NCBI RefSeq assembly: GCF_027925155.1 | Contig: NZ_BSDY01000026.1 | Coordinates: 1 to 35,989, forward strand | Length of the DNA: 35,989 bases | Direction of reading: 5' to 3' | From: Propionigenium maris DSM 9537 | GTDB lineage: Bacteria; Fusobacteriota; Fusobacteriia; Fusobacteriales; Fusobacteriaceae | Shown here: piece after piece, positions 1 through 10,700 of the stretch | Numbering within the stretch: the first letter of the stretch is position 1 | How the letters are laid out: the number at the start of each line of letters is the position of its first letter | Translations under genes and position numbers: made by a program | Notes under the pieces: model-generated | Told to the model about the DNA's origin: nothing | What the model saw: the letters and a program-made list of their open reading frames with translations, nothing else | Databases searched by the model: none

Positions 1-115
1 TTGGTGAGAATAGCTACGGAGGTACACCTGGTCACATATCGAACCCAGAAGTTAAGCCCGTAAACGCTGAAAGTACTTGGGGGGCAGCCCCCTGGGAGGA
101 TAGGAACTTGCCAAG
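1..115 (+). rRNA. rrf: 5S ribosomal RNA (5' base or bases cut by window edge)
   Basis: The 5' strand ttggtga and the 3' strand tgccaag (ending near 115) form the closing helix of 5S rRNA. The internal segment cgaacccagaagttaagccc is the highly conserved loop B/C region of bacterial 5S. The length of about 115 nt fits the family. The 5' end is probably one or two bases upstream of the window. It is the last gene of an rRNA operon that lies to the left. Confidence 0.95.
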
Positions 116-130
116 TTTTTTTTATTTTAT
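116..130 (+). terminator. T-rich end of the rRNA operon
   Basis: A run of seven T followed by attttat comes directly after the 5S closing helix. The 5S 3' strand itself would be the upstream stem, a common way to end rrn operons. No separate hairpin is present. Confidence 0.5.
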
Positions 131-180
131 AAATTAAATACAAGCAAGCAACAAAAAGTTCTAAAAAAACAAAAATAATG

Positions 181-209
181 TTGACATAGTTTGAAAATTA
201 TGTTATTAT
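181..209 (+). promoter_or_regulatory. Strong sigma-70 promoter for rpmG-tRNA-secE-nusG
   Basis: A perfect -35 TTGACA (181-186) and a TATTAT -10 (204-209) are separated by 17 nt. The transcript leader of about 90 nt before rpmG holds a small hairpin, ccatac at 250-255 pairing with gtatgg at 264-269. The same TATTAT -10 at 17-nt spacing recurs at 35849-35877 in front of a probable rRNA operon. Confidence 0.8.
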
Positions 210-307
210 TATATTCGTCTTGGAAAGCAAAAGCGAAGCTCTGAACATACCATACTCATGGGGGTATGGGAGGATTAAGATCCGATAAACGAGTGGAGGT
301 GTAATCA

Positions 308-460
308 ATGAGAGTAAATATCCAATTAGAGTGTACTGAATGTAAGAGAAGAAACTACAGTACTAACAAGAACAAAAGAAACACTACTGACAGAATTGAA
401 TTAAAAAAGTACTGTAAGTGGGATAACAAAGTTACTGTTCACAAAGAAACGAAAAAGTAA
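308..460 (+). CDS. rpmG: Ribosomal protein bL33
   Basis: This 50-aa protein of the large ribosomal subunit begins [13 protein letters not shown] and ends TVHKETKK, both typical of bL33. It is not caught by a 60-codon ORF cutoff. An RBS gtggaggt lies 8 nt before the ATG. The zinc ribbon is incomplete: the first pair C9/C12 is intact, but the second CxxC reads CKWD, so only C36 remains. Zinc binding is therefore doubtful, and the protein sits between the C+ and C- forms of bL33. It is the first gene of the rpmG-trnW-secE-nusG transcript, an order widespread in bacteria. Confidence 0.95.
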   Translation: MRVNIQLECTECKRRNYSTNKNKRNTTDRIELKKYCKWDNKVTVHKETKK

Positions 461-492
461 TTAACGGCATCACAAATTAGTTTACAACATGC

Positions 493-568
493 AGGTCAAT
501 GGCTCAATTGGTAGAGCATCGGTCTCCAAAACCGAGGGTTGGGGGTTCGAGTCCCTCTTGACCTGCCA
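493..568 (+). tRNA. trnW: tRNA-Trp (anticodon CCA)
   Basis: A complete cloverleaf is visible. The acceptor stem aggtcaa (493-499) pairs with ttgacct (558-564), followed by a G discriminator and an encoded CCA (566-568). The anticodon stem tcggt/accga flanks the loop ctccaaa, with anticodon CCA at 526-528. The T arm is ggttcgagtcc. It lies between rpmG and secE and is probably processed from their shared transcript. Confidence 0.97.
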
Positions 569-595
569 TTTTTTTATACTAAGAGGGTGATATCT

Positions 596-778
596 GTGAA
601 ATTTATCGAAGAGATAAAATCTGAATATGCCAAAGTTACTTGGCCAAACAAAGATGAGGTTAAAAATGCAACTATTATAGTGGCGGCCATGAGTGTTGCC
701 ATGAGCTTATACTTAGGGCTTTTCGACTTAATTGCTTCTAGACTTATGGATTTGCTTGTATCCGTTTTTGGAGGGTAA
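596..778 (+). CDS. secE: Preprotein translocase subunit SecE
   Basis: SecE clamps SecY in the inner-membrane SecYEG channel. This is the short single-helix form (60 aa), with the amphipathic segment IEEIKSEYAKVTWPNKDEV followed by one transmembrane helix of about 25 residues. The conserved TWP motif is present. I chose GTG at 596 because an aagaggg RBS lies 8 nt upstream. The longer ATG frame from 539 would begin inside the tRNA. The nusG RBS overlaps the secE stop, so the two are translated together. Confidence 0.93.
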   Translation: MKFIEEIKSEYAKVTWPNKDEVKNATIIVAAMSVAMSLYLGLFDLIASRLMDLLVSVFGG

Positions 779-779
779 G

Positions 780-1382
780 ATGATAAAAACTGAAGTTAAA
801 AAATGGTTTATGATACACACTTACTCAGGGTATGAGAAAAAGGTAAAAACCGATCTTGAACAAAAGATTGACACCTTAGGAATGAACGAGATTGTTACTG
901 GCATTCTTGTTCCTGAAGAAGAAAGTGTAGAGATCAGAAGAGGTAAAGAGAAGGTTGTTGCCAGAAAGCTGTTCCCTGGATATGTAATGATCGAAATGGT
1001 CGCTACAAAAGAGGAGAGCGAAGACGGTATCAACTTCAGAGTTGATTCTGATGCTTGGTATGTAGTAAGAAACACAAATGGTGTTACTGGATTTGTCGGA
1101 GTAGGATCGGATCCGATTCCTATGGAAGATGAAGAGGTAGAAAACATATTTGATGTTATCGGCTACGGTAAAGAAGAAGAAGAAAAAGAAATAAAAGAAA
1201 TAATAAAGATAAACTTTGAAATTGGTGACTACGTAGAACTACTTGAGGGTGGATTCGAAGGTCAAGGCGGAAAAGTAACTGAGATCGACATGGAGCACCA
1301 GAGAGTAAAAGTTATGGTAGAAATGTTCGGTAGAATGACTCCAGTTGAAGCGGAATTTAACGGAGTAAAGAAGGTCGACTAA
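780..1382 (+). CDS. nusG: Transcription termination/antitermination factor NusG
   Basis: NusG binds RNA polymerase through its N-terminal NGN domain and Rho or ribosomal S10 through its C-terminal KOW domain. From the ATG at 780 the protein is 200 aa, starting [19 protein letters not shown]. The NGN signature with [11 protein letters not shown] and [15 protein letters not shown] is clear, and the KOW domain is seen in [18 protein letters not shown]. An acidic/basic linker rich in Glu and Lys joins the domains, making it somewhat longer than the 181-aa E. coli protein. The upstream in-frame ATG at 732 lies within secE and has no RBS, so I rejected it. Confidence 0.96.
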   Translation: MIKTEVKKWFMIHTYSGYEKKVKTDLEQKIDTLGMNEIVTGILVPEEESVEIRRGKEKVVARKLFPGYVMIEMVATKEESEDGINFRVDSDAWYVVRNTNGVTGFVGVGSDPIPMEDEEVENIFDVIGYGKEEEEKEIKEIIKINFEIGDYVELLEGGFEGQGGKVTEIDMEHQRVKVMVEMFGRMTPVEAEFNGVKKVD

Positions 1383-1393
1383 GCGATCTTCAA

Positions 1394-1419
1394 GTGGGAG
1401 ATAAACAATCTAAGACCAC
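1394..1419 (+). promoter_or_regulatory. Small asymmetric hairpin before rplK (possible L1 site)
   Basis: The stem gtgg (1394-1397)/ccac (1416-1419) is interrupted by a lopsided internal loop (g against aaga) and continues as agat/atct. A hairpin of similar plan lies before rplA: gtggt 1911-1915/accac 1936-1940, then gga/tcc, with the longer loop strand also on the 3' side. L1 regulates the rplKA operon in many bacteria by binding such helices. That assignment here is inference. Confidence 0.25.
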
Positions 1420-1444
1420 ATATATTTGGAGGTGCAACTTTAAA

Positions 1445-1870
1445 ATGGCAAAAGAAGTAATCGGATTAATTAAATTACAATTACAAGCGGGAAAGGCTAA
1501 CCCAGCTCCACCAGTTGGTCCAGCACTAGGACAGCACGGAGTAAACATCATGGAGTTCTGTAAGGCGTTCAACGCAAAGACTCAAGATAAAATGGGATGG
1601 GTAATTCCAGTAGAAATTTCTGTATACAACGACAGATCTTTCACATTCATCATGAAGACTCCACCTGCATCAGATCTTCTTAAGAAGGCAGCTGGAATCA
1701 AATCAGCAGCAGCTAACTCAAAGACTGACGTAGCTGGAACAATTACTAAGGCACAGCTTCAGGAAATCGCTGAAACTAAGATGCCAGATCTTAACGCTGG
1801 ATCACTAGAAGCTGCAATGAGAATCATCGCAGGATCTGCTAGATCTATGGGAATCAAGATCGCTGAGTAA
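1445..1870 (+). CDS. rplK: Ribosomal protein uL11
   Basis: This 141-aa protein of the GTPase-associated centre on 23S rRNA is also needed for RelA activation. The N-terminal proline-rich signature ([20 protein letters not shown]) is at residues 20-39. The C-terminal rRNA-binding half includes [14 protein letters not shown] and ends with a typical [11 protein letters not shown] segment. The ATG at 1445 follows ggaggtg. The open frame extends upstream to 1394 but through the leader hairpin and without an RBS, so I rejected that start. It forms an operon with rplA. Confidence 0.97.
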   Translation: MAKEVIGLIKLQLQAGKANPAPPVGPALGQHGVNIMEFCKAFNAKTQDKMGWVIPVEISVYNDRSFTFIMKTPPASDLLKKAAGIKSAAANSKTDVAGTITKAQLQEIAETKMPDLNAGSLEAAMRIIAGSARSMGIKIAE

Positions 1871-1960
1871 TAAAAATTTAGGAATAGCTTTATTATAGAG
1901 GTTATATTAAGTGGTAGGACTAATAAATCCGCTTAACCACAAAAGGAGGAACGTTTAGTA

Positions 1961-2668
1961 ATGGCTAAAAGAGGTAAAAAGTACTTAGAAATAGCTAAGC
2001 TTGTAGAAACAGGTAAGTTATATGAAGTTAAAGAAGCTTTAGAGCTAGTAACAAAGACTAGAACTGCAAAGTTCGTAGAAACTGTAGAGGTTGCTCTTAG
2101 ACTTGGAGTAGACCCTAGACACGCTGACCAGCAAGTTAGAGGTACAGTAGTACTTCCACACGGAACTGGAAAGACTGTAAAGGTTCTTGCTATCACTCAA
2201 GGAGACAACGTTCAGAAAGCACTTGATGCTGGAGCAGACTACGCAGGAGCTGAAGACTACATCGAGAAGATCCAAAAAGGTTGGTTCGACTTTGACGTAG
2301 TAATCGCTACACCTGACATGATGCCAAAGCTAGGAAAGCTTGGTAGAATTCTTGGAACTAAGGGATTAATGCCTAATCCTAAGTCAGGAACTGTAACTCC
2401 AGACGTTGCAACTGCAGTATCTGAGTTCAAAAAAGGTAAGTTAGCATTCAGAGTGGACAAGCTTGGATCAATCCACGTACCAATCGGAAAGGCTGATTTC
2501 CCTGCTGAGAAGATCGCTGAGAACTTCGACGCATTCATGCAAGAAATCCAAAGACTTAAGCCAGCTGCATCTAAAGGTCAGTACCTTAAGACAGTAGCAG
2601 TGTCTCTAACTATGGGACCTGGAATTAAGATGGATACGGTTCTTGTAGCTAAGCACCTAGAGGCTTAG
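1961..2668 (+). CDS. rplA: Ribosomal protein uL1
   Basis: This 235-aa protein forms the L1 stalk of the 50S subunit and commonly represses its own operon by binding its mRNA. Full family length and characteristic segments are present, including [15 protein letters not shown], the domain II portion with [19 protein letters not shown], and the C-terminal [13 protein letters not shown] strong aaaaggagga RBS precedes the ATG. The 90-nt gap from rplK holds a small asymmetric hairpin, 1911-1940, that could be an autoregulatory site. Confidence 0.97.
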   Translation: MAKRGKKYLEIAKLVETGKLYEVKEALELVTKTRTAKFVETVEVALRLGVDPRHADQQVRGTVVLPHGTGKTVKVLAITQGDNVQKALDAGADYAGAEDYIEKIQKGWFDFDVVIATPDMMPKLGKLGRILGTKGLMPNPKSGTVTPDVATAVSEFKKGKLAFRVDKLGSIHVPIGKADFPAEKIAENFDAFMQEIQRLKPAASKGQYLKTVAVSLTMGPGIKMDTVLVAKHLEA

Positions 2669-2707
2669 TCCTAAATAATGTTGGATAGAAATTTAATATA
2701 AATCCAA

Positions 2708-2833
2708 ACCAAAGACCGTAGGTGGTGAAAACCTTAAAAACCCTACCGAGGTTGGAGTTAAGGTATTCGCTAACCTCAAATGTGTACTTCAACCTCCGGT
2801 CCTTAGTTAAATTTGGTTCCGGAGGTTATTTTT
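2708..2833 (+). promoter_or_regulatory. L10 (rplJL) leader with attenuator
   Basis: This matches the plan of the known ribosomal L10 leader. An enclosing helix gacc/ggtc surrounds two arms: gtaggtgg pairing with ccctac, and gaggttg (about 2749-2755) pairing with caacctc (about 2790-2796). The 3' strand of the second arm overlaps aacctccgg at 2791-2799. That segment can instead pair with ccggaggtt at 2819-2827, which is followed by attttt, giving a 9-bp intrinsic terminator. Excess L10(L12) would be expected to steer the choice and so set rplJL and rpoBC expression. Confidence 0.85.
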
Positions 2834-2858
2834 AAGAAAAAGAGGAGGTGAATAGAAC

Positions 2859-3359
2859 ATGGCAACTCAAGCTAAAAAAGAAGCAGTAGCTCAACTTGCA
2901 GAGATGATCAAAGGATCTGAATCTGTAGTATTCGTTGATTACCAAGGAATCAAGGCTACTGAAGAAACTGCACTTAGAAAAGAAATGAGAGAAGCTGGAG
3001 CAGACTATATCGTTGCTAAGAACAGACTATTCAAGCTAGCACTTAAAGAAGCTGGTGTAGAGGATTCGTTCGACGACGTATTAGAAGGAACTACAGCATT
3101 CGCATTTGGAAAAGAGGACGTAGTAGCACCTGCAAAGGTAATATACGACCTTGCTAAGACAAAGGGTGAAGTTTTCAACATCAAGGCTGGATTACTTTCT
3201 GGTAAGAGAGTAGACGCTACTGAGGTTGAGGCACTTGCAAAGCTTCCATCAAGAGAGCAACTGCTATCTATGGTATTAAATGGAATGCTTGGACCTATCA
3301 GAAAGCTTGCTTACGCAACTGTAGCAATCGCTGATAAAAAAGAAGAGGCTGGAGAGTAA
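2859..3359 (+). CDS. rplJ: Ribosomal protein uL10
   Basis: This 166-aa protein forms the base of the L7/L12 stalk. The N-terminal rRNA-binding domain shows VVFVDYQGIKA and the conserved AGADYIVAKNRLFKLAL. The C-terminal helix after ATVAIADKKEE anchors L12 dimers. The RBS agaggaggtg is 8 nt upstream of ATG. The attenuator leader immediately before it indicates autogenous control by the L10-L12 complex. Confidence 0.97.
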   Translation: MATQAKKEAVAQLAEMIKGSESVVFVDYQGIKATEETALRKEMREAGADYIVAKNRLFKLALKEAGVEDSFDDVLEGTTAFAFGKEDVVAPAKVIYDLAKTKGEVFNIKAGLLSGKRVDATEVEALAKLPSREQLLSMVLNGMLGPIRKLAYATVAIADKKEEAGE

Positions 3360-3470
3360 TTCTCTGACCCCTTAAAGAAGCCAATTAATCAGGCTTGTAA
3401 ATTGTGATTAAAAAATAAAATAATCTCATTATAAATAAATTATAAATGAAAATTCGAGGAGGAATAAATA

Positions 3471-3836
3471 ATGGCATTCGATAGAGCAGCATTCATCACT
3501 GAATTAGAAGCGATGACTGTATTAGAGTTAAAAGAGTTAGTAGAAGCATTAGAGGATCACTTTGGAGTAACTGCAGCTGCACCAGTAGCAGTAGCAGGAG
3601 CAGGTGCTGGAGAAGCAGCAGCTGAGAAGACTGAGTTCGACGTAGTTCTTACATCTGCAGGAGCTAAGAAGATCGCAGTAATCAAAGAAGTTAGAGGAAT
3701 CACTGGACTAGGTCTTAAGGAAGCTAAGGAACTTGTAGAAGCTGGTGGAAACATCAAAGAGGCAGTTTCTAAAGAGGAAGCTGAAGAGATCAAAGCTAAG
3801 CTTGAAGAAGCTGGAGCATCTGTAGAAGTTAAGTAA
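3471..3836 (+). CDS. rplL: Ribosomal protein bL12 (L7/L12)
   Basis: This 121-aa stalk protein recruits translation GTPases. It has an N-terminal dimerisation helix ([18 protein letters not shown]), an Ala/Gly/Val-rich hinge at about residues 35-55, and the C-terminal domain with [20 protein letters not shown], the factor-binding region. The 111-nt gap after rplJ is AT-rich with no clear stable hairpin. The aggagga RBS is strong, as expected for a protein made in about four copies per ribosome. Confidence 0.97.
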   Translation: MAFDRAAFITELEAMTVLELKELVEALEDHFGVTAAAPVAVAGAGAGEAAAEKTEFDVVLTSAGAKKIAVIKEVRGITGLGLKEAKELVEAGGNIKEAVSKEEAEEIKAKLEEAGASVEVK

Positions 3837-3884
3837 TTAACTCTCTATTAATTACATAAGATTCTACTAAAATTTAAAAAAAAT

Positions 3885-3910
3885 AGGCACTCTTAAGGGA
3901 GTGCCTTTTT
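3885..3910 (+). terminator. Intrinsic terminator/attenuator after rplL
   Basis: The 8-bp stem aggcactc (3885-3892)/gagtgcct (3899-3906) has a 6-nt loop and is followed by a run of T. Its position between rplL and rpoB suggests partial termination that lowers polymerase expression relative to ribosomal proteins. Confidence 0.75.
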
Positions 3911-3972
3911 ACTCATTTTTTTAAATTCGGAATCGTTCTAGAAGGAAAACGATGAAAATAATGAAGAAGAGA

Positions 3973-4044
3973 GTTGATATCTAGTTCTTTTTAATGATTG
4001 GAGTAAGATCCTTGGAAATAATTAGATATCAACCATTAAGAACT
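3973..4044 (+). promoter_or_regulatory. Two-way foldable leader before rpoB
   Basis: Two adjacent segments, A gttgatatct (3973-3982) and B agttctttttaatg (3983-3996), are each complemented downstream by adjacent segments A' agatatcaac (4024-4033) and B' cattaagaact (4034-4044). A-A' is a perfect 10-bp helix. B-B' gives 11 bp with a TTT bulge. The order A-B-A'-B' with no spacer between A and B or A' and B' makes the two helices mutually exclusive, as in a bistable switch. It ends about 20 nt before the rpoB start. A smaller hairpin, atcgtt (3932-3937)/aacgat (3948-3953), lies upstream. Confidence 0.5.
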
Positions 4045-4063
4045 AAACAAGGGGTGTGAAGTA

Positions 4064-7000
4064 ATGGGGAAACTTATTAAAAGATTGAGTTTCGGAAGGA
4101 TCGAAGAGAGAGGAACAATGCCTCACTTCTTAGAGTTCCAACTGAACTCCTACGAAGATTTCCTACAAGCTAAGAAATCTCCTTATTCTAGAGAGGATAA
4201 GGGGCTGGAGGCAGCTTTTAGAGAAATTTTCCCTATCGAGTCTTCAAATGGAGACATTAAACTTGAATACCTAGCGTATGAGTTACATGAAGCGGAAGCT
4301 CCGCTGAATGACCAGCTTGAGTGTAAAAAGAGAGGAAAGACATTCTCATCTTCGTTAAAGGTAAGATTAAGACTTACAAACAAGAAGAGCGGAAACGAAA
4401 TTCAAGAGTCACTAGTTTACTTCGGTGAACTTCCAATGATGACGGAATCAGGAACATTTATAATCAACGGTGCTGAAAGAGTAGTTGTATCTCAGCTGCA
4501 CAGATCACCAGGTGTATCTTTCAACAAAGAAGTTAATATCCAGACTGGAAAGGACCTTTTCTCTGGAAAGATTATTCCTTACAAGGGAACATGGCTTGAG
4601 TTTGAAAGTGACAAGAATGACCTACTAAGTGTAAAGATAGACAGAAAGAAGAAGGTTCTTGCAACTGTATTCTTAAAGGCTATCGACTTTTTTGAGTCTA
4701 ACAGGGAGATCATTGAAGAATTCCTAGATGTGAAGGAAGCAGATCTAACTAAGTACTACGATAAGTACGACAATAGAGAAGATCTAGTAAGCGTTATGAG
4801 AACGAAGCTAGAGGGAAGTTTTGTTAAAGAGGACATCTTTGACGAGGACACAGGAGAGATCCTTGCTGAAGCAGAGGCTGTAATCGACGAGCAACTTATC
4901 GAGAACATTATCGATATGAAGCTTGAAAGCATAACTTACTGGGAAGTAAAACCAGAGGACAAGCTTCTGGCAAACACTATCCTAAACGACACTACTGAAA
5001 ACAAGGACGAAGCAGTAACAGAGGTATTTAAAAAGCTTAGACCAGGTGACCTGGTAACAGTTGACTCAGCTAGATCACTAGTTAGACAAATGTTCTTTAA
5101 CCCTCAGAGATACGACCTTGCTCCAGTAGGTAGATACAAGATGAACAAGAGACTGAAACTTGAGCTTCCAGAGGACGAGTCAGTTCTTACTAAGGAAGAC
5201 CTTGTAGCAACTATGTCATATGTACTAGGGCTACACAACGGTGACGGTCATACAGATGATATTGACAACCTGTCAAACAGAAGAGTTAGAGGAGTAGGAG
5301 AACTACTTCTAATGCAAATCAGATCTGGACTAGCTAAGATGGGTAAGATGGTAAAGGAAAAGATGACTGTACAGGATGCTGTAACGCTAACATCTCAGTC
5401 TGTACTTAACACTAGACCACTTAATGCACTTATCCTAGACTTCTTTGGATCGGGACAGCTTTCTCAGTTCATGGACCAATCCAACCCACTGGCAGAGCTT
5501 ACTCACAAGAGAAGAATATCTGCACTGGGACCAGGTGGACTTTCAAGAGAGAGAGCAGGATTCGAGGTTAGAGACGTACACGATTCACACTATGGTAGAA
5601 TCTGTCCTATCGAGACTCCAGAGGGACCAAACATCGGTCTTATCGGTTCCCTTGCAATCTATGCAAAGGTTAACAAGTATGGATTCATCGAGACTCCATA
5701 TGTAAAAGTAATAGATGGTGTGGCAGATCTTAATGATGTGCACTACCTTGCAGCTGACGAAGAGGAAGGACTATTCATAGCCCAGGCCGATACGGAAGTA
5801 GCAGAAAACGGAGATCTAGTTGGAGAAGTTGTATGTAGATATGGTCACGAGATTGTACACATACCAGGGGAAAAGGTTGATTACCTAGACGTATCACCTA
5901 AGCAGGTAGTATCTGTATCAGCAGGTCTAATACCATTCCTTGAGCACGATGACGCCAACAGAGCACTGATGGGATCAAACATGCAGAGACAGGCAGTACC
6001 TCTTCTTAGAGCAGAAGCACCGTATATCGGAACTGGACTAGAGAGAAAGGTTGCTGTAGATACTGGAGCTGTACCTGTATCAGCGGTAGAGGGTAAGGTA
6101 ACAGCAGTAGATGCTAGAGCCATCAAGATTGAAGATACAGAAGGAAAGGAGCACAACTTAAAGCTTCTTAACTTTGAGAGATCAAACCAGGCTATGTGTC
6201 TACACCAAAAGCCACTAGTTGACCTTGGAGAGCCAGTTAAGCCAGGAACTATCCTAGCTGACGGACCTGCAACAAAGGGCGGAGACCTAGCACTTGGAAG
6301 AAACGTTCTAATGGCATTCATGCCTTGGGAAGGATATAACTTCGAGGATGCGATTCTAATCTCAGACAGACTAAGAAAAGATGATGTATTTACATCTATC
6401 CATATAGAAGAGTATGAAACTGAAGCAAGATCTACAAAGCTTGGAGACGAAGAGATCACAAGAGAGATCCCTAACGTATCTGAGGATGCACTTAGAAACC
6501 TTGATGAGAGAGGTATCATAAGAATAGGTGCAGAAGTAGGTCCTGGAGACATCCTAGTAGGTAAGACAACTCCTAAGGGAGAGACTGAACCACCTGCAGA
6601 GGAAAAACTACTTAGAGCTATCTTTGGTGAGAAGGCAAGAGACGTAAGAGATACATCTCTTAAGATGCCACACGGAGCTAAGGGTACTGTAGTAGAGGTA
6701 CTTGAACTTTCTAGAGAAAACGGTGACGAGCTTAAGGCTGGAGTAAACAGATCTATAAGAATCTTCATCGCAGAGAAGAGAAAGATCACAGTTGGAGATA
6801 AGATGTCAGGAAGACACGGAAACAAGGGTGTTGTTTCTAGAGTACTTCCAGCAGAGGACATGCCATTCCTAGAGGATGGAACTCACCTGGACGTAGTAAT
6901 CAACCCACTAGGGGTACCATCGCGTATGAACATCGGACAGGTACTAGAGGTTCACTTATCACTAGCTCTAGGAAACTTACAGCTTCCAGCAGAGCTTAGA

Positions 7001-7654
7001 GACCAGATCTCTTCAATGAGCCAAGAGGAAATGAAGAAGAACCTGAAGAACACAGGATTCTCAAATGTAATAGATAGCGGAACTCACATTGCTACTCCAG
7101 TATTCAACGGAGGTAAGGAAGAGGACGTTAAGGATTACCTAGAGCTTGCTGGATTCAGCAGAACAGGTAAGGTAACTCTATTTGATGGTAGAACAGGGGA
7201 CAAGTTCGACAACCCTGTAACAGTTGGACGTATGTATATGCTTAAACTGCACCACCTTGTAGAGGATAAGATGCACGCAAGAGCTATCGGACCATACTCA
7301 CTAGTAACTCAGCAGCCACTGGGAGGAAAAGCTCAGTTCGGTGGACAGAGACTAGGAGAGATGGAAGTATGGGCTCTAGAAGCATACGGAGCATCAAACA
7401 TACTTCAGGAGATGTTAACTGTAAAGTCAGATGACGTTAATGGAAGAACTAAGACTTATGAGGCGATTGTAAAAGGTGAGGAAATGCCTGAGCCGGATCT
7501 GCCTGAGTCGTTTAAAGTACTATTAAAAGAGTTCCAGGCACTGGCACTTGATGTAGAACTATTTGATACAGAAGAAAAACTTATAAATGTCAATGAAGAG
7601 CTAAATAAAGAAGAGACAATAACAGAGTTTTCTTTAGCAGATCTTAAAAATTAG
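4064..7654 (+). CDS. rpoB: RNA polymerase beta subunit
   Basis: This 1196-aa catalytic subunit is of Firmicutes-like length, shorter than the 1342 aa of E. coli. The rifampicin-binding segment with [20 protein letters not shown] followed by [20 protein letters not shown] is intact and of sensitive type by inspection. Other signatures are [32 protein letters not shown], and the C-terminal [20 protein letters not shown]. The ATG at 4064 follows aggggtg. It is separated from rplL by a terminator and a foldable leader, and from rpoC by 82 nt with two hairpins. Confidence 0.98.
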   Translation: MGKLIKRLSFGRIEERGTMPHFLEFQLNSYEDFLQAKKSPYSREDKGLEAAFREIFPIESSNGDIKLEYLAYELHEAEAPLNDQLECKKRGKTFSSSLKVRLRLTNKKSGNEIQESLVYFGELPMMTESGTFIINGAERVVVSQLHRSPGVSFNKEVNIQTGKDLFSGKIIPYKGTWLEFESDKNDLLSVKIDRKKKVLATVFLKAIDFFESNREIIEEFLDVKEADLTKYYDKYDNREDLVSVMRTKLEGSFVKEDIFDEDTGEILAEAEAVIDEQLIENIIDMKLESITYWEVKPEDKLLANTILNDTTENKDEAVTEVFKKLRPGDLVTVDSARSLVRQMFFNPQRYDLAPVGRYKMNKRLKLELPEDESVLTKEDLVATMSYVLGLHNGDGHTDDIDNLSNRRVRGVGELLLMQIRSGLAKMGKMVKEKMTVQDAVTLTSQSVLNTRPLNALILDFFGSGQLSQFMDQSNPLAELTHKRRISALGPGGLSRERAGFEVRDVHDSHYGRICPIETPEGPNIGLIGSLAIYAKVNKYGFIETPYVKVIDGVADLNDVHYLAADEEEGLFIAQADTEVAENGDLVGEVVCRYGHEIVHIPGEKVDYLDVSPKQVVSVSAGLIPFLEHDDANRALMGSNMQRQAVPLLRAEAPYIGTGLERKVAVDTGAVPVSAVEGKVTAVDARAIKIEDTEGKEHNLKLLNFERSNQAMCLHQKPLVDLGEPVKPGTILADGPATKGGDLALGRNVLMAFMPWEGYNFEDAILISDRLRKDDVFTSIHIEEYETEARSTKLGDEEITREIPNVSEDALRNLDERGIIRIGAEVGPGDILVGKTTPKGETEPPAEEKLLRAIFGEKARDVRDTSLKMPHGAKGTVVEVLELSRENGDELKAGVNRSIRIFIAEKRKITVGDKMSGRHGNKGVVSRVLPAEDMPFLEDGTHLDVVINPLGVPSRMNIGQVLEVHLSLALGNLQLPAELRDQISSMSQEEMKKNLKNTGFSNVIDSGTHIATPVFNGGKEEDVKDYLELAGFSRTGKVTLFDGRTGDKFDNPVTVGRMYMLKLHHLVEDKMHARAIGPYSLVTQQPLGGKAQFGGQRLGEMEVWALEAYGASNILQEMLTVKSDDVNGRTKTYEAIVKGEEMPEPDLPESFKVLLKEFQALALDVELFDTEEKLINVNEELNKEETITEFSLADLKN

Positions 7655-7658
7655 TGTT

Positions 7659-7715
7659 GTGGGCGTAATAGGTACGCCCACGACTCTTTGCGTATAATAG
7701 AGGCTTTGACGCAAA
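7659..7715 (+). promoter_or_regulatory. Two hairpins in the rpoB-rpoC gap
   Basis: A perfect 9-bp stem gtgggcgta (7659-7667)/tacgcccac (7673-7681) is followed by tttgcgt (7687-7693)/acgcaaa (7709-7715). Neither is followed by a T run, so they are not intrinsic terminators. They may be RNA processing or stability elements. The second ends just before the rpoC RBS aaggagg (7717-7723), which is unusually far (13 nt) from the ATG. Confidence 0.45.
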
Positions 7716-7736
7716 TAAGGAGGCTTTGCACTTAAT

Positions 7737-10700
7737 ATGGGAATTAAAAATTTTGAAAAAATCAGAATTAGATTAGCTTCACCAGATAAGATAGAGGAAT
7801 GGTCATTTGGAGAAGTAACAAAACCAGAAACTATAAACTACAGAACACTTAACCCTGAGATGGACGGATTATTCTGCGAGAGAATCTTCGGACCAACTAA
7901 GGACTGGGAGTGTGCTTGTGGTAAATACAAGAGAATGAGATACAAGGGTCTTGTATGTGAGAAATGTGGAGTAGAGGTAACTAGAGCAAAAGTTAGAAGA
8001 GAGAGAATGGGACACATCGGTCTTGCAGCACCAGTGTCACACATCTGGTACTCAAAGGGTACGCCAAACAAGATGTCGCTTATTCTTGGAATCTCTCCAA
8101 AGGAACTTGAGTCGGTACTTTACTTTGCTAGATACATAGTAACTGAAGCAGGAGAAACTAACCTTAAGGAAGGAAAGATCCTGACTGAGAGAGAATACAA
8201 GCTTTACAGACAGCAGCACGGAAGAGCTTTCCAAGCTCAGATGGGTGCAGAGGCTATCTTAAAGCTATTATCTAAGATAAACCTTGAAGAGCTTCAGGTG
8301 GAGCTTGAAAAGGAACTAGAGGATGTAACATCTTCGCAAAAGAGAAAGAAGCTTGTAAAGAGACTTAAGATAGTAAGAGACTTCATCGCTTCTGGAAATA
8401 AGCCTGAGTGGATGATACTAGGGAATGTTCCTGTAATTCCTGCAGACTTAAGACCAATGGTTCAGCTTGATGGAGGAAGATTCGCAACTTCAGACCTGAA
8501 CGACCTATACAGAAGAGTTATCAACAGAAACAACAGACTTAAGAAGCTTCTTGAGATCAAGGCACCTGAGATCGTAGTTAAGAACGAGAAGAGAATGCTA
8601 CAGGAAGCTGTGGACGCTCTTATCGACAACGGTAGAAGAGGTAAGCCAGTAGTAGCTCAGAACAACAGAGAGCTTAAGTCACTATCTGACATGCTTAAAG
8701 GTAAGCAGGGAAGATTCAGACAGAACCTACTAGGAAAAAGAGTAGACTACTCTGCAAGATCGGTAATCGTTGTAGGACCATCTCTAAAGATGAACCAGTG
8801 TGGAATCCCTAAGAAGATGGCACTTGAGCTTTATAAGCCATTCATCATGAGAGAATTAGTACAAAGAGAGCTTGCATCTAACATAAAGACAGCTAAGAAG
8901 CTTGTAGAGGAAGCAGACGATAAAGTATGGGATGTAATCGAGGATGTAATCCAGGATCACCCGGTACTACTAAACAGAGCCCCAACTCTACACAGACTAT
9001 CAATCCAGGCATTCCAGCCTGTACTAATAGAGGGTAAAGCTATAAGACTTCACCCACTAGTTTGTTCTGCCTTCAACGCCGACTTCGACGGAGACCAGAT
9101 GGCAGTTCACCTAATGCTTTCACCAGAGGCTATCATGGAAGCTAAGCTTCTAATGCTAGCACCAAACAACATTATCCACCCTGCAAATGGTGAGCCAATC
9201 GCTGTACCATCACAGGATATGGTAATGGGATGTTACTACATGACAGAGGAAAAGCCAGGAGCTCCAGGAGAGGGATTGACTTTCTCTAACAAGGAACAGG
9301 CTCTTACAGCTTATGACTGTGGTCAGGTAGAGACACATGCAATTATAAAGGTAAGAATCAACGGAGAGATCCTAGAAACTACTCCAGGAAGAATTCTTTT
9401 CAATGAGATGCTTCCTGAAGAAAACAGAATGTACAATGTAACATTCGGTAAGGGACCTCTTAAGAAGCTTATCGCAAAACTTTATGAGATGCACGGGTTC
9501 GCCCTTACATCTGAGCTAATAAACGATATTAAAAACTTCGGTTACCACTATGCAACATTTGCAGGGGTAACAGTAGGTATCGAAGATCTGGAAGTACCAG
9601 CAGCTAAGAAGGAGATCCTAGCTAAAGCCGATGAGGATGTAGCACAGATCGAGCAGGACTACAGAGACGGTAAGATCATCAACGAGGAAAGATATCAGAA
9701 GACTGTAGCAGTATGGTCAACAGCAACAAACGATGTAACTGAGGCGATGATGGGTAACCTAGATCCATTTAACCCGGTATATATGATGGCGAACTCAGGA
9801 GCAAGAGGTTCCATCGCACAGATGAGACAGCTGGGAGCAATGAGAGGACTGATGGCAGATACAACTGGTAGAATCATCGAGGTACCTATCAAAGCGAACT
9901 TCAGAGAGGGACTAACAGTACTAGAGTTCTTCATGTCATCACACGGAGCAAGAAAAGGACTAGCAGATACGGCACTGAGAACAGCCGATTCAGGATACCT
10001 AACAAGAAGACTGGTAGATATCTCTCACGAGGTTATCGTAAACTCGGACGACTGTGGTACTCACGAGGGTATCGAAGTTGCTGAGCTAGTATCTGAAGGA
10101 TCTGTAATCGAGAAGTTAGAGGAAAGAATCAATGGAAGAGTTCTTCTTGAAGATCTTGTACATGAGGGAGAGGTAATTGCTCCTAGAAACACTCTAATAG
10201 GTAAAGAATTAGTAGATAAGATCAATGAATTAGAGATAAAGAAAGTGGCGATCAGATCACCACTTACTTGTAAGCTTGAGAAGGGTGTATGTAGAAAGTG
10301 TTACGGAAAGGACCTGTCTAACCACAAGGATATCCTTATTGGAGAGGCAGTAGGAGTAATCGCAGCACAGTCTATCGGAGAGCCTGGTACACAGCTTACA
10401 ATGAGAACATTCCACACGGGAGGAGTTGCGTCAACATCCACAGCAGCTAACTCGATCAAGGCTGAAAACAGCGGAATGATCTCGTTTAGAGATGTAAAGA
10501 TACTTGAAAATGAAGAAACTGGAGAGAAGATTGTAGTATCTCAGTCAGCTAAGCTGATCATCGGAAACTACGACTATGAGATCGCTTCAGGATCTATACT
10601 ACAGGTAGAGGAAGGTCAGATTGTAGAAGCAGGAGACATTCTTGTAACATTCGATCCATACCACATCCCTATTATTGCAGACCTTGACGGAAGAGTAGAG

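Noticed and set aside
539..595. Longer SecE start at ATG 539
   Set aside because: It lies inside tRNA-Trp and lacks an RBS; GTG 596 has one.
5881..6861. 326-codon open frame on the minus strand inside rpoB
   Set aside because: Ser/Leu/Pro-rich translation with no RBS, fully antisense to conserved rpoB sequence; a codon-bias shadow.
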